64,000 nucleotides of DNA from Sulfurimonas sp. (GTDB lineage Bacteria; Campylobacterota; Campylobacteria; Campylobacterales; Sulfurimonadaceae), in the NCBI RefSeq assembly GCF_023228785.1, contig NZ_JALOAN010000005.1, positions 14,502-78,501 on the forward strand, given 5' to 3'. Under the pieces are notes generated by a model. That model searched no databases, was not told where the DNA came from, and saw only the letters and a program-made list of their open reading frames with translations. Position numbers and translations under genes: made by a program. Positions 33,901 through 41,310 of this stretch are shown here, piece by piece (within the stretch, counting starts at the first letter, position 1; each line of letters opens with the position of its first letter).

Positions 33901-36204
33901 TTGAATAGTGTAAATTTGAGTAGATTATTATTCCCTATCTTCTTATTATTACTAATTGCTTCTATCGGTTATATACTTATCACTAGTAAAAATGAAGCTT
34001 TAATAGATGAAAGATATTTAGAGATTTCAAAAAACATGAAAACACATCTTGAATCTTTGATAAAAGAAAAACAAGATGCTATTTTACAGATGTCTTTAGC
34101 GATGTCACAAGATCAAAAAATAAAAAATGCACTTTTAAGTAAAGATAGTTTAAATATAAATCTAAAAGAGTTCTCTTTAAAATTAAAAAACAATACTAAT
34201 CTAAAAAATATTTGGTTTCAAATCGTTGATGCAGAAGGTAAAAGTTTTTACAGAAGTTTTAGTAACAAAACGGGGGATAGTTTAGTAAAAGCTCGCTCAG
34301 ATATAGATAAAATGATAAAAGATCCACAAATCATAACCTCTATAAGTGCCGGTAAATTTGCTATTTCTTTTAAAACAATGGTTCCCATCTATGAGAATGA
34401 TATCTTTATTGGTATGTTTGAAACTCTTGGTATGTTTGACTCCATAATTCAAAAGATGCAAGAGAACAACGAGCATACAATCATGCTTATAGATAAATCA
34501 TATAAAGATCAGTTAGTCTATGTAGATAAAACTAAGTTTATACAAAACTACTTTATAGTTAATGATAAGGCAGATGAAAAATTATTAGACTACATCAAAG
34601 CATACTCCATAGAAGCGGTAATAAACTGCGAAGATAACTCTACTGTATGCCTCTCGCCTCATTCGGTTGTGAGTGTTTATAAACTAAATGATGAGCATGG
34701 CAAACCAATGGCATATTTTATTATGTCATACAACCTAGATGAAATAAATTTAAATGATATTTTTCAAGTTCGAAACATACTATTTTTAGTTTTTGGAGGT
34801 TTGTTATTTGTAGGTTATATTTTATTTTTATATTTTCAATCTAAAAAAAATCTCATAAAAAATTTAAATTTTAAACTTGAAGATTTGGTCAAAAGCAAAA
34901 CAAAAGAACTTACTTATTTAGCTCACCATGATGCACTAACTGGTTTAACAAATCGTTTTTTATTTTTGGAGATTGTAAAAAATACAATAGAGAGTGCTAA
35001 AAGACATAACTCTAAGTTTAGCATTTTATTTTTAGATCTAGACAGATTTAAAGATATCAATGACACCTATGGACACTATATGGGAGATCTGCTTTTAAAA
35101 AGTGTTGCAAAGAGATTAAAAAGCTGTGTTAGAGCTGAAGATATTGTATGTAGATTAGCTGGAGATGAGTTTGCTATTTTACTTAAAAATGTTGATGATG
35201 ATGGTCTTTTAGCAATTGTTGAAAAAATCATACATTCTATTGGACAGTCCATAGAACTCCAAAACAATGTGTTTAATATCACTATTAGTATAGGCATAAG
35301 TTGTTTTCCTCGCGATGGATCTGATGTAGATATTTTAATGAGCAATGCTGATACTGCTATGTATAAAGCCAAAGAAATTGGAAGAGATACTTATCAGTTT
35401 TATGATAAAAAGATGAGCGAATCTGCTCTCAACAGAGTGATCTTGGAGAAAAACTTAAAAATAGCACTTCAAGAAAATCAGTTTGAAGCATTTTATCAGC
35501 CCCAAATTGATACTACTACTGGTGAAATAATAGGTGCTGAAGCACTTATAAGATGGAATTCTCCAAAGTTAGGATTTGTGTCGCCTGCTGATTTTATACC
35601 AGTTGCCGAACAAACAAAACTTATCATTAAAATAGATCTTTGGATGATGAGAGAGACTATGAATCAACTAATGAATTTTCAAAAATGTGGAATCGATATA
35701 AAAAAATTATCTCTAAATGTATCTGCGAAACAGCTTGAGAGTAAAGAGATGATAGCTGATTTGAAAAATATTTTAAAAGAGACAGGCTTTGATGCTTCAA
35801 GACTAGATCTAGAGATTACAGAAAGAGAAATGATGAAAAATCCAGAAGCAACAATAGTGATAATAAATGAAATAAAAAAACTAGGCATTAGTATCTCTAT
35901 AGATGATTTTGGTACAGGACACTCCTCACTTGCATATATAAAACGCTTGCCAATTGACAAACTAAAGATTGATAAAAGTTTTGTAGATGAACTTCCACAT
36001 GACAAAGAAGATGTTGCCATTGTTCGCTCTGTAATCTCCATAGCTAAAAACTTGCAAATAGACATTATTGCAGAAGGTGTAGAGACTCACGAACAAAGAG
36101 ATTTTCTACTCCTTGAGGGTTGTCCTAAAATTCAAGGATACTTTTATTCTAAACCACTTAATGCTAATGACTATAAAGAGTTTTTACTAAAACACAATAT
36201 ATAA
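33901..36204 (+). CDS. Membrane GGDEF-EAL protein with large periplasmic sensor
   Basis: The 767-residue protein has membrane helices at about 8-28 and 290-312 that enclose a 260-residue periplasmic sensor (double-Cache-like by size and by segments such as IWFQIVDAEGKSFYRSF). The GGDEF signature reads AGDEF (420-424), a tolerated variant, with RAED five residues upstream as an inhibitory site. The EAL domain is fully canonical: EAL at 547-549, DDFGTGHS at 668-675, KIDKSFV, AEGVET and QGYFYSKP. It is thus the best phosphodiesterase candidate among the EAL proteins here. It starts at TTG 33901 with AAGGG seven bases upstream. It stands alone before katA. Confidence 0.9.
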   Translation: MNSVNLSRLLFPIFLLLLIASIGYILITSKNEALIDERYLEISKNMKTHLESLIKEKQDAILQMSLAMSQDQKIKNALLSKDSLNINLKEFSLKLKNNTNLKNIWFQIVDAEGKSFYRSFSNKTGDSLVKARSDIDKMIKDPQIITSISAGKFAISFKTMVPIYENDIFIGMFETLGMFDSIIQKMQENNEHTIMLIDKSYKDQLVYVDKTKFIQNYFIVNDKADEKLLDYIKAYSIEAVINCEDNSTVCLSPHSVVSVYKLNDEHGKPMAYFIMSYNLDEINLNDIFQVRNILFLVFGGLLFVGYILFLYFQSKKNLIKNLNFKLEDLVKSKTKELTYLAHHDALTGLTNRFLFLEIVKNTIESAKRHNSKFSILFLDLDRFKDINDTYGHYMGDLLLKSVAKRLKSCVRAEDIVCRLAGDEFAILLKNVDDDGLLAIVEKIIHSIGQSIELQNNVFNITISIGISCFPRDGSDVDILMSNADTAMYKAKEIGRDTYQFYDKKMSESALNRVILEKNLKIALQENQFEAFYQPQIDTTTGEIIGAEALIRWNSPKLGFVSPADFIPVAEQTKLIIKIDLWMMRETMNQLMNFQKCGIDIKKLSLNVSAKQLESKEMIADLKNILKETGFDASRLDLEITEREMMKNPEATIVIINEIKKLGISISIDDFGTGHSSLAYIKRLPIDKLKIDKSFVDELPHDKEDVAIVRSVISIAKNLQIDIIAEGVETHEQRDFLLLEGCPKIQGYFYSKPLNANDYKEFLLKHNI

Positions 36205-36225
36205 ACCTTTGATTTAATTTGAGAT

Positions 36226-36250
36226 TATGATACTATCCTTACAAAGGATA
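36226..36250. promoter_or_regulatory. katA promoter/operator region
   Basis: A -10-like TATGAT at 36226-36231 is followed by a perfect 7-bp inverted repeat, TATCCTT (36234-36240) and AAGGATA (36244-36250), separated by ACA. It would overlap the transcript start, a usual place for a repressor such as PerR or Fur, although the arms do not match the classic PerR box. Regulator unknown. Confidence 0.45.
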
Positions 36251-36278
36251 AATATTATCTTTTAAAAAGGAGTGTGAT

Positions 36279-37703
36279 ATGAAGAAAAAACTTACAACTG
36301 TTGTCGGTGCACCGGTAGCTGATAATAACAATTCACTAACTGCAGGACCAAGAGGTCCGATGCTTATGCAAGATGTGTGGTATTTGGAGAAAATGGCACA
36401 TTTTGATAGAGAGGTCATCCCAGAGAGACGCATGCACGCTAAAGGCTCAGGTGCATTTGGAACTTTTAGAGTGACAAAAGATATAACAAAATACACCAAA
36501 GCAAAGATCTTCTCTGAAGTTGGAAAAGAGACAGAGATGTTTGCTAGATTTTCCACTGTTGCTGGTGAGAGAGGTGCCGCAGATGCCGAGAGAGACATCC
36601 GTGGTTTTGCTCTTAAGTTTTATACAGAAGAGGGAAACTGGGATCTTGTGGGAAACAATACTCCTGTTTTTTTTCTAAGAGATCCACTAAAGTTTCCAGA
36701 TCTAAACCATGCCATTAAACGAGATCCAAAAACAAACATGAGAAGTGCAAAAAACAACTGGGATTTTTGGACTAGCTTGCCAGAAGCTCTGCACCAAGTT
36801 ACCATTACGATGAGTGATAGAGGTATTCCTTACTCTTACCGCCATATGCACGGTTTTGGTAGCCACACTTTTAGCTTTATCAATGAGCAAAATGAGAGAA
36901 ACTGGGTTAAGTTTCACTTTGTTAGCCAGCAAGGGATAAAAAACTTAACAGATGAAGAGGCGCAAATCTTGGTGGGGCAAAATAGAGAGAGCCATCAGCA
37001 AGATCTCTTTGAAAGTATAGAAAAAGGTGACTTTCCAAAGTGGAAGATGTTTGTGCAAATAATGAGCGAAGAAGATGCAAAGCACTACAAATTTAACCCT
37101 TTTGACTTAACAAGAGTGTGGCTTAAAAAAGATTATCCACTTATAGAAGTTGGAGAGTTTGAGTTAAACCGCAACCCAGAGAACTACTTTGCAGATGTTG
37201 AACAAGCTGCATTTAACCCTGCAAGTGTTGTAAATGGAATTGGCTTTTCACCTGATAAGATGCTCCAAGGAAGACTCTTCTCTTATGGAGATGCACAGAG
37301 ATATAGGCTAGGAGTTAACCATAACCTCATCCCAGTAAATGCTCCAAAATGCCCAACAAATAGCTACCACAGAGATGGTGCTATGAGAGTCGATAGCAAC
37401 GCTGGAGCTACTCTAGGTTATGAGCCAAACTCTTATGATGAGTGGCAAGAGCAAAAAGAGTTTGCTGAGCCAGAGTTAGATCTAGATGGTGGAGCTAACA
37501 GATACGAGCAAGATGATGACAACTTCACACAACCTAGAATGCTGTTTCAACTTATGAGTAAAGAAGAGCAAAAAGTCCTTTTTGAAAATACAGCAAGAGC
37601 TATGGGCGATGCACCACAAAATATTAAGCAAAGACATATAGACAACTGCACAAAAGCAGATCCGGCTTATGGAGCAGGTGTAGCAAAAGCTTTGAATCTC
37701 TAA
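36279..37703 (+). CDS. katA: Catalase (monofunctional, small-subunit heme)
   Basis: Catalase decomposes hydrogen peroxide. The 474 residues match clade 3 small-subunit catalases. The distal histidine is in ERRMHAKGSGAFG, the distal asparagine in VGNNTPVFFLRDP, and the proximal heme tyrosine in RLFSYGDAQRYRLG. FSTVAGERGAADAERD is another strong family signature. No signal peptide is present, so it is cytoplasmic. AGGAG six bases before ATG 36279 supports the start. A hairpin terminator follows. Presence fits a microaerophile or an organism living at redox interfaces. Confidence 0.97.
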   Translation: MKKKLTTVVGAPVADNNNSLTAGPRGPMLMQDVWYLEKMAHFDREVIPERRMHAKGSGAFGTFRVTKDITKYTKAKIFSEVGKETEMFARFSTVAGERGAADAERDIRGFALKFYTEEGNWDLVGNNTPVFFLRDPLKFPDLNHAIKRDPKTNMRSAKNNWDFWTSLPEALHQVTITMSDRGIPYSYRHMHGFGSHTFSFINEQNERNWVKFHFVSQQGIKNLTDEEAQILVGQNRESHQQDLFESIEKGDFPKWKMFVQIMSEEDAKHYKFNPFDLTRVWLKKDYPLIEVGEFELNRNPENYFADVEQAAFNPASVVNGIGFSPDKMLQGRLFSYGDAQRYRLGVNHNLIPVNAPKCPTNSYHRDGAMRVDSNAGATLGYEPNSYDEWQEQKEFAEPELDLDGGANRYEQDDDNFTQPRMLFQLMSKEEQKVLFENTARAMGDAPQNIKQRHIDNCTKADPAYGAGVAKALNL

Positions 37704-37717
37704 TCTCAAAATCTTCT

Positions 37718-37749
37718 ATCTGTATGAAAAGTTTTTTCATGCAGATTTT
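37718..37749 (+). terminator. Terminator downstream of katA
   Basis: ATCTG-T-ATGAAAA (37718-37730) pairs with TTTTCAT-G-CAGAT (37734-37746) around a GTT loop, with one T-G pair. TTT follows. Confidence 0.7.
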
Positions 37750-37796
37750 ACAGGGATTTAGAAAGTTAAAATAAGTTTTAAAGAGTAAATAACTAA

Positions 37797-38348
37797 ATGA
37801 TAAAAAAAGCAAAAAAAACAGATCAAGGTCTGTCTATTCTTATACTAAATGCAATTGGTAAAGTTGCAAAAACACTAACTGGAGAAAGTGAAAAGAAAAA
37901 GATTTTAAAAACTTTAGATTTTTATATTTCTATGAATATAAATAGACTAAGTTACAATAATATCTACACATATGAAGTTAAAAACGACTTAGCAGGGCTT
38001 ATAATAGCTTATGATTCAAATAGAGTAGATGAACTTGATAATCTTATGATTAGACACCTAGCTTCTAAAAACATCTTTTTAGACTCTTTTGATAAAGAGT
38101 GTTTTGAAGATGAGTTTTATGTAGATACTATAAGTGTTTTTGAAGAGTTTCAAGGGCGTGGAATTGCAAAAGAACTGTTTTGTTTTATTGAAGAAAAAGC
38201 AAAAGAGTTGGGCTTTACAAAAGTATCACTTTTAGTGGATGTTGAGAATATAAAAGCTCTTAGCTTATATGAAAAAATAGGTTATAAAAAAAACACTATT
38301 TTAAAACTTTCAAACCACGAGTATCATCATATGATAAAAAGATTGTAA
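37797..38348 (+). CDS. GNAT family N-acetyltransferase
   Basis: The 183-residue protein shows the acetyl-CoA loop in VFEEFQGRGIAKELF (Q/RxxGxG/A), followed by LVDVENIKALSLYEKIGYK, the usual C-terminal GNAT beta-bulge segment. The N-terminal half is lysine-rich and less typical. The substrate (protein, amine or antibiotic) cannot be inferred. It lies between katA and the convergent Crp/Fnr gene; no operon partner is apparent. Confidence 0.8.
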   Translation: MIKKAKKTDQGLSILILNAIGKVAKTLTGESEKKKILKTLDFYISMNINRLSYNNIYTYEVKNDLAGLIIAYDSNRVDELDNLMIRHLASKNIFLDSFDKECFEDEFYVDTISVFEEFQGRGIAKELFCFIEEKAKELGFTKVSLLVDVENIKALSLYEKIGYKKNTILKLSNHEYHHMIKRL

Positions 38349-38360
38349 TCTCTTTACTAG

Positions 38361-38385
38361 AGAGCAGCTAAAGACGCTGTTTTTT
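38361..38385 (+). terminator. Terminator of the GNAT gene
   Basis: AGAGCAGC (38361-38368) and GCTGTTTT (38376-38383) form an 8-bp stem with G-U pairs, leading into the T-run at 38380-38385. It touches the end of the convergent Crp/Fnr gene. Confidence 0.5.
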
Positions 38386-39055
38386 AGACTGACAATTTAT
38401 CAAGTAATTTTTGAAAGTTTTTTACATATATATTTTTTCTTTTTATCTCAATAATGCCATCTTTTTTAAGTTTCTGCAGGCTTCTATTTACAACTTTTCT
38501 CACCGAGCCTACCATAGATGCTATATCTTCATGTTTTAGATTATTGATTACTTTTAATCTTGACACTCCATCTATAGTCTCAGTAAAACGGGTAAAAAGT
38601 TGCAAGACTCTTTGGTATACATCATAAAAAGATAGGCTAACTGCCAAATTTTCCATAGATTTAAGCTGAGATGCAATATAGGCATAAAAATATTGGCGGA
38701 ACTTTTCATCTTTTAAAATCATCTCTTTAACATCTTCTAAAGGAAGCTCAACTACATGAGCATCTTCGAGCACTTCTGATATGTATTGGTTTGGCCTGCC
38801 ATCAAGTAAGGATACTACATCAAACATATCTCCATGTAAGAGAATATATAGGATTTGCTCTTTTGAGCTCCCTATATCAATATCATAAATCTTTATTTTA
38901 CCGCTCATAACGAAGTAAAAATACTTAAGAGTATTAGTATGAGAGAGAGGATCTTCTCCCTTTTTAAAGTATAAATTTTTCTTTTTCTTTAAAATAAGTG
39001 GAGCATTACTTATCTTTTTAAGTATAATTTGTTGCGAATTTTCTACACTGTTCAT
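38384..39055 (-). CDS. Crp/Fnr family transcriptional regulator
   Basis: The 223-residue protein has a cyclic-nucleotide-binding-type beta barrel (YFYFVMSGKIKIYDI, LHGDMFDVVSLLDG), a long dimer helix and a winged helix-turn-helix (HEDIASMVGSVRKVVNRSLQKL). It contains no cysteine, so it cannot carry an FNR iron-sulfur cluster; the effector may be a nucleotide, heme or nothing. A perfect 11-bp inverted repeat covers its -10 box and start codon, indicating autoregulation. TATAAT ends seven bases before the ATG and no ribosome site is seen, so the mRNA is probably leaderless. The CHASE2 cyclase at 46206 makes cAMP a possible ligand, but that link is speculative. Confidence 0.88.
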   Translation of the reverse strand: MNSVENSQQIILKKISNAPLILKKKKNLYFKKGEDPLSHTNTLKYFYFVMSGKIKIYDIDIGSSKEQILYILLHGDMFDVVSLLDGRPNQYISEVLEDAHVVELPLEDVKEMILKDEKFRQYFYAYIASQLKSMENLAVSLSFYDVYQRVLQLFTRFTETIDGVSRLKVINNLKHEDIASMVGSVRKVVNRSLQKLKKDGIIEIKRKNIYVKNFQKLLDKLSV

Positions 39056-39083
39056 AGTGTAGATTATACACTATGAAGTGTAA
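39043..39083. promoter_or_regulatory. Operator array and leaderless promoter of the Crp/Fnr gene
   Basis: Four alternating half-sites, TACACT (39044-39049), AGTGTA (39056-39061), TACACT (39067-39072) and AGTGTA (39077-39082), lie 10-12 bp apart. They form TACACT-N6-AGTGTA and TACACT-N4-AGTGTA sites, both geometries used by Crp/Fnr proteins. The middle pair extends to perfect 11-bp arms (TTCATAGTGTA and its complement) at 39051-39077. The minus-strand -10 TATAAT (plus 39063-39068) is inside. Confidence 0.7.
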
Positions 39084-39118
39084 AAAATTAATTGAGTGCT
39101 CTAGACAATTATTAAGCT

Positions 39119-39180
39119 AGATCCTGAATCAAGTTCAGGATGACGCGTGTCCCGTCATTACGTGCTTGACACGAAATCTA
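39119..39180. repeat. Composite copy of elements A and B
   Basis: Element A palindrome ATCCTGAA/TTCAGGAT lies at 39121-39141, followed at 39152 by an element B relative (CCGTCATTACGTGCTTGACA). TGACG and CGTCA at the junction form a further inverted repeat. It shows that A and B move or evolve as a pair. Confidence 0.75.
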
Positions 39181-39268
39181 GTTTATAGATAAAATAACCC
39201 TGCACAAGGAGGGCAGCAAATAGCAATCCATTGAGAATATAAAGTATTTTAACACTCTCTTTTCTCAT
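39158..39268 (-). CDS. Small single-helix membrane protein downstream of hsp20
   Basis: A 36-residue frame, MRKESVKILYILNGLLFAALL and on, has one hydrophobic helix flanked by basic and charged residues. AAGGAG lies six bases before ATG 39268, and the start is 14 bases after the hsp20 stop. The last codons (DFVSST) are written by the dispersed repeat at 39119-39180, so the present C-terminus may be set by repeat insertion. No homologue is recognised. The ribosome site and helix argue that it is expressed. Confidence 0.5.
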   Translation of the reverse strand: MRKESVKILYILNGLLFAALLVQGYFIYKLDFVSST

Positions 39269-39282
39269 AGCCATCTCCTTGT

Positions 39283-39708
39283 CTATTTTATAGCGATACT
39301 CTTTGGTTTTGCTTTTTCAGTCTTTTGCAACTCTATCTCTAGGCGACCATTTTTAAAGCTAGCGCTGATTTTTTCACTATCTATATTTTCAGGAAGGCTA
39401 AAGCGTCTCTCTATTTTTCCAAAAGAGCTCTCGCAAATATAGTAGCTCTCATCATTTAGCTCTTTTTTATAGTGGCGAACTGCACTTATAATTAAGACAT
39501 CATCTTCAATCTTAAGATCTATATCCTCCTTTTTGACACCAGGCAGATCAACTTCAATATGAAAATCAGCATTCTCCTTCTTCGCTAGGTTAGCAAAAGG
39601 GAGGTGACTTGCCAAATTATCAAAAGCCTCAGAGACCTTTTTACCAACAATCTCAACACCTTTTTCTATCTCAGAACCAATATTTTTAACACTTTTTGTG
39701 ATTTGCAT
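39283..39708 (-). CDS. Small heat shock protein (Hsp20), copy 2
   Basis: The 141-residue protein is an alpha-crystallin-domain holdase. Residues 47-137 hold the domain: FHIEVDLPGVKKEDIDLKIE, YYICESSFGKIERRFSLPE and NGRLEIELQK, with the GxLEI-type GRLEI strand. The N-terminus (IGSEIEKGVEIVGKKVSEAFDNLASHLPF) is amphipathic. The short C-terminal tail PKSIAIK has an IxI-like motif for oligomer assembly. AGGAGG five bases before ATG 39708. It follows the first hsp20 after 12 bases. Confidence 0.93.
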   Translation of the reverse strand: MQITKSVKNIGSEIEKGVEIVGKKVSEAFDNLASHLPFANLAKKENADFHIEVDLPGVKKEDIDLKIEDDVLIISAVRHYKKELNDESYYICESSFGKIERRFSLPENIDSEKISASFKNGRLEIELQKTEKAKPKSIAIK

Positions 39709-39720
39709 AATATCCTCCTT

Positions 39721-40173
39721 TTATTTGATAGCGATTTTTTTCACTTTATTTACTACATCTTTTTTGAGCTTAGGCACAACTACCTCTAGGACACCATCTT
39801 GACTCTCGGCGCGAATATTTTCAATATCCACTCCCTCTGGAAGTGAAAAAGAGCGTGAAAAAGAGCCAAAACTACTCTCAACTCTATAGTAGTTCTCCTC
39901 TTTCATCTCCTCTTTTGTCTTTCTCTCACCTGAGATAACAAGCTTGTTATCTTCAACGGAGATGTTGATATTTTCTTTATTTATTCCTGGTAAATCAACT
40001 TCGACATGGTATGCAAACTCGCCCTCTCTTGTATTAATAGCAGGAATAAAATCAGCACTAAAGCCACTTTGCTTACTTACTGGAACATAGTCATCTAAGA
40101 GAGTATTAAAGAGGTCGAGTCCTCTTCTATACTCTCTCATATTTCTACTTGGGTTATAGCGTGTAATGAACAT
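39721..40173 (-). CDS. Small heat shock protein (Hsp20), copy 1
   Basis: The 150-residue protein begins MFITRYNPSRNMREYRR, and its alpha-crystallin domain runs from about 45 to 142: YHVEVDLPGINKENINISVE, YYRVESSFGSFSRSFSLPEG and DGVLEVVVPK. Its C-terminal KKIAIK carries the IxI-like motif. ATG 40173 is preferred because AAGGAG lies six bases upstream; the longer frame from 40236 includes promoter bases. A TATAAT on the minus strand (plus 40204-40209) and two palindromes upstream suggest heat or stress control. It heads an operon with the second hsp20 and the small ORF. Confidence 0.94.
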   Translation of the reverse strand: MFITRYNPSRNMREYRRGLDLFNTLLDDYVPVSKQSGFSADFIPAINTREGEFAYHVEVDLPGINKENINISVEDNKLVISGERKTKEEMKEENYYRVESSFGSFSRSFSLPEGVDIENIRAESQDGVLEVVVPKLKKDVVNKVKKIAIK

Positions 40174-40228
40174 AACTGACTCCTTGTTTTTATTTATGCT
40201 GTAATTATAGAAGATTATTCTGTAAAAT

Positions 40229-40262
40229 TCTGCCACCTAGGTAGCAGATAAAACTTAAGTTT
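40229..40262. promoter_or_regulatory. Two palindromes upstream of the hsp20 promoter
   Basis: TCTGC-C-ACCTAGGT-A-GCAGA at 40229-40248 is palindromic except for one base pair, and AAACTTAAGTTT at 40251-40262 is a perfect 12-bp palindrome. They cover the -35 and further upstream of the TATAAT at plus 40204-40209. Neither fits the HAIR or CIRCE consensus, so a different regulator is implied. Confidence 0.45.
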
Positions 40263-40314
40263 AAAAAATGTATCTTGATATTTGGTGAGAACCAAAAATT
40301 ACTATTGTGAATAC

Positions 40315-41310
40315 TTATGCTAAAAGATAGGCGAACTTTTTTACCCACTCTCTAAAAACATCAGAGTGTTCCATTGTTTGACCATTTTTTTGTAGATCTT
40401 GCACACATAAAACTGCAAATTCGCTCTTTAGTCCTAATGTATATGAGAGAAGATTGTCAAGTCTCTCATCACTGTAATCTTTAAGCAAGGCACTTACAAG
40501 TCCGATGCTAAGAGCGTAAAGTACATCCACTTCATCGCTATAATCGCCCTCGCCTGTTGTCAAAATTGCTTCTATGTCTGGAAGTTTATGCATAACTTTT
40601 ATAAAACTTAAAAAACCAACTGCAACCTCACGAGAAACAGCTCCACTAAGTGCATCAAGCAGAAGTAACTCATCTAGATCTGCGCTTAGGATACTATCTA
40701 CATATTCCCAACTTCTAGGAGTTGCGAAGCTTTTAGCGTCACTCTTTGGATCAAAGGTAAAGAGATGCTCTTTTTTATATGATATGTAGGCGATGATTCT
40801 CTCATCAAGAGCACTCTTAAATGCCCAATATTTCCAATCATCCACATCAACTTCCATCTCAAAGTGAACAAATCTATTGGCTAGTGGTGATGGCATTCTA
40901 TATGTCACGCCTCTATCACTCTCACGGTTACCAGCTGCAACTATAGCCCAGCCATCAGGCAACTCATACTCGCCTACCTTCCTATCAAGAATGAGCTGAT
41001 ATGCTGAGGCTTGAACACTTGGTGCGGCAGTGTTTAGCTCATCTAAAAAAAGTATCCCCTCACCATTTTTTGGCAAAAACGCAGGTGGAGCCCAAAGAGC
41101 TGTGTGTGAATCTTTATCGTAAAAAGGAATCCCTTTTAAGTCCGTTGGATCCATTAGTGCGAGTCTTAGATCTATAAAGCCTACTTCCTTACTTTTTGCA
41201 ATCTGCTTAACTATAGAAGATTTTCCAATCCCTGGTGCTCCCCATAAAAAAACTGGAACTTTTTGCTCCACTAAAGCTTGAAGTGTTTGTGTTAATCTTG
41301 ATGCTCTCAT
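40315..41310 (-). CDS. MoxR-type AAA+ ATPase
   Basis: The 331-residue cytoplasmic ATPase has Walker A GAPGIGKSS at about 24-32, Walker B GILFLDELN, sensor 1 in IVAAGNRESD and the arginine segment MPSPLANRFVHFE. DLRLALMDPTDLKGIP is typical of MoxR/CbbQ-type enzymes that remodel or activate metalloenzymes, often with a von Willebrand A partner. No VWA gene is adjacent; instead its ATG directly follows the TAG of the LRV-repeat gene (TAGATG). The pair probably works together. The client is unknown. Confidence 0.85.
   Translation of the reverse strand: MRASRLTQTLQALVEQKVPVFLWGAPGIGKSSIVKQIAKSKEVGFIDLRLALMDPTDLKGIPFYDKDSHTALWAPPAFLPKNGEGILFLDELNTAAPSVQASAYQLILDRKVGEYELPDGWAIVAAGNRESDRGVTYRMPSPLANRFVHFEMEVDVDDWKYWAFKSALDERIIAYISYKKEHLFTFDPKSDAKSFATPRSWEYVDSILSADLDELLLLDALSGAVSREVAVGFLSFIKVMHKLPDIEAILTTGEGDYSDEVDVLYALSIGLVSALLKDYSDERLDNLLSYTLGLKSEFAVLCVQDLQKNGQTMEHSDVFREWVKKFAYLLA

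Noticed and set aside
38384..39055. FNR-type oxygen sensor
   Set aside because: The protein has no cysteine and cannot bind the FNR iron-sulfur cluster.
40174..40236. Longer N-terminus of hsp20 copy 1
   Set aside because: It covers the -10 box; ATG 40173 has AAGGAG.
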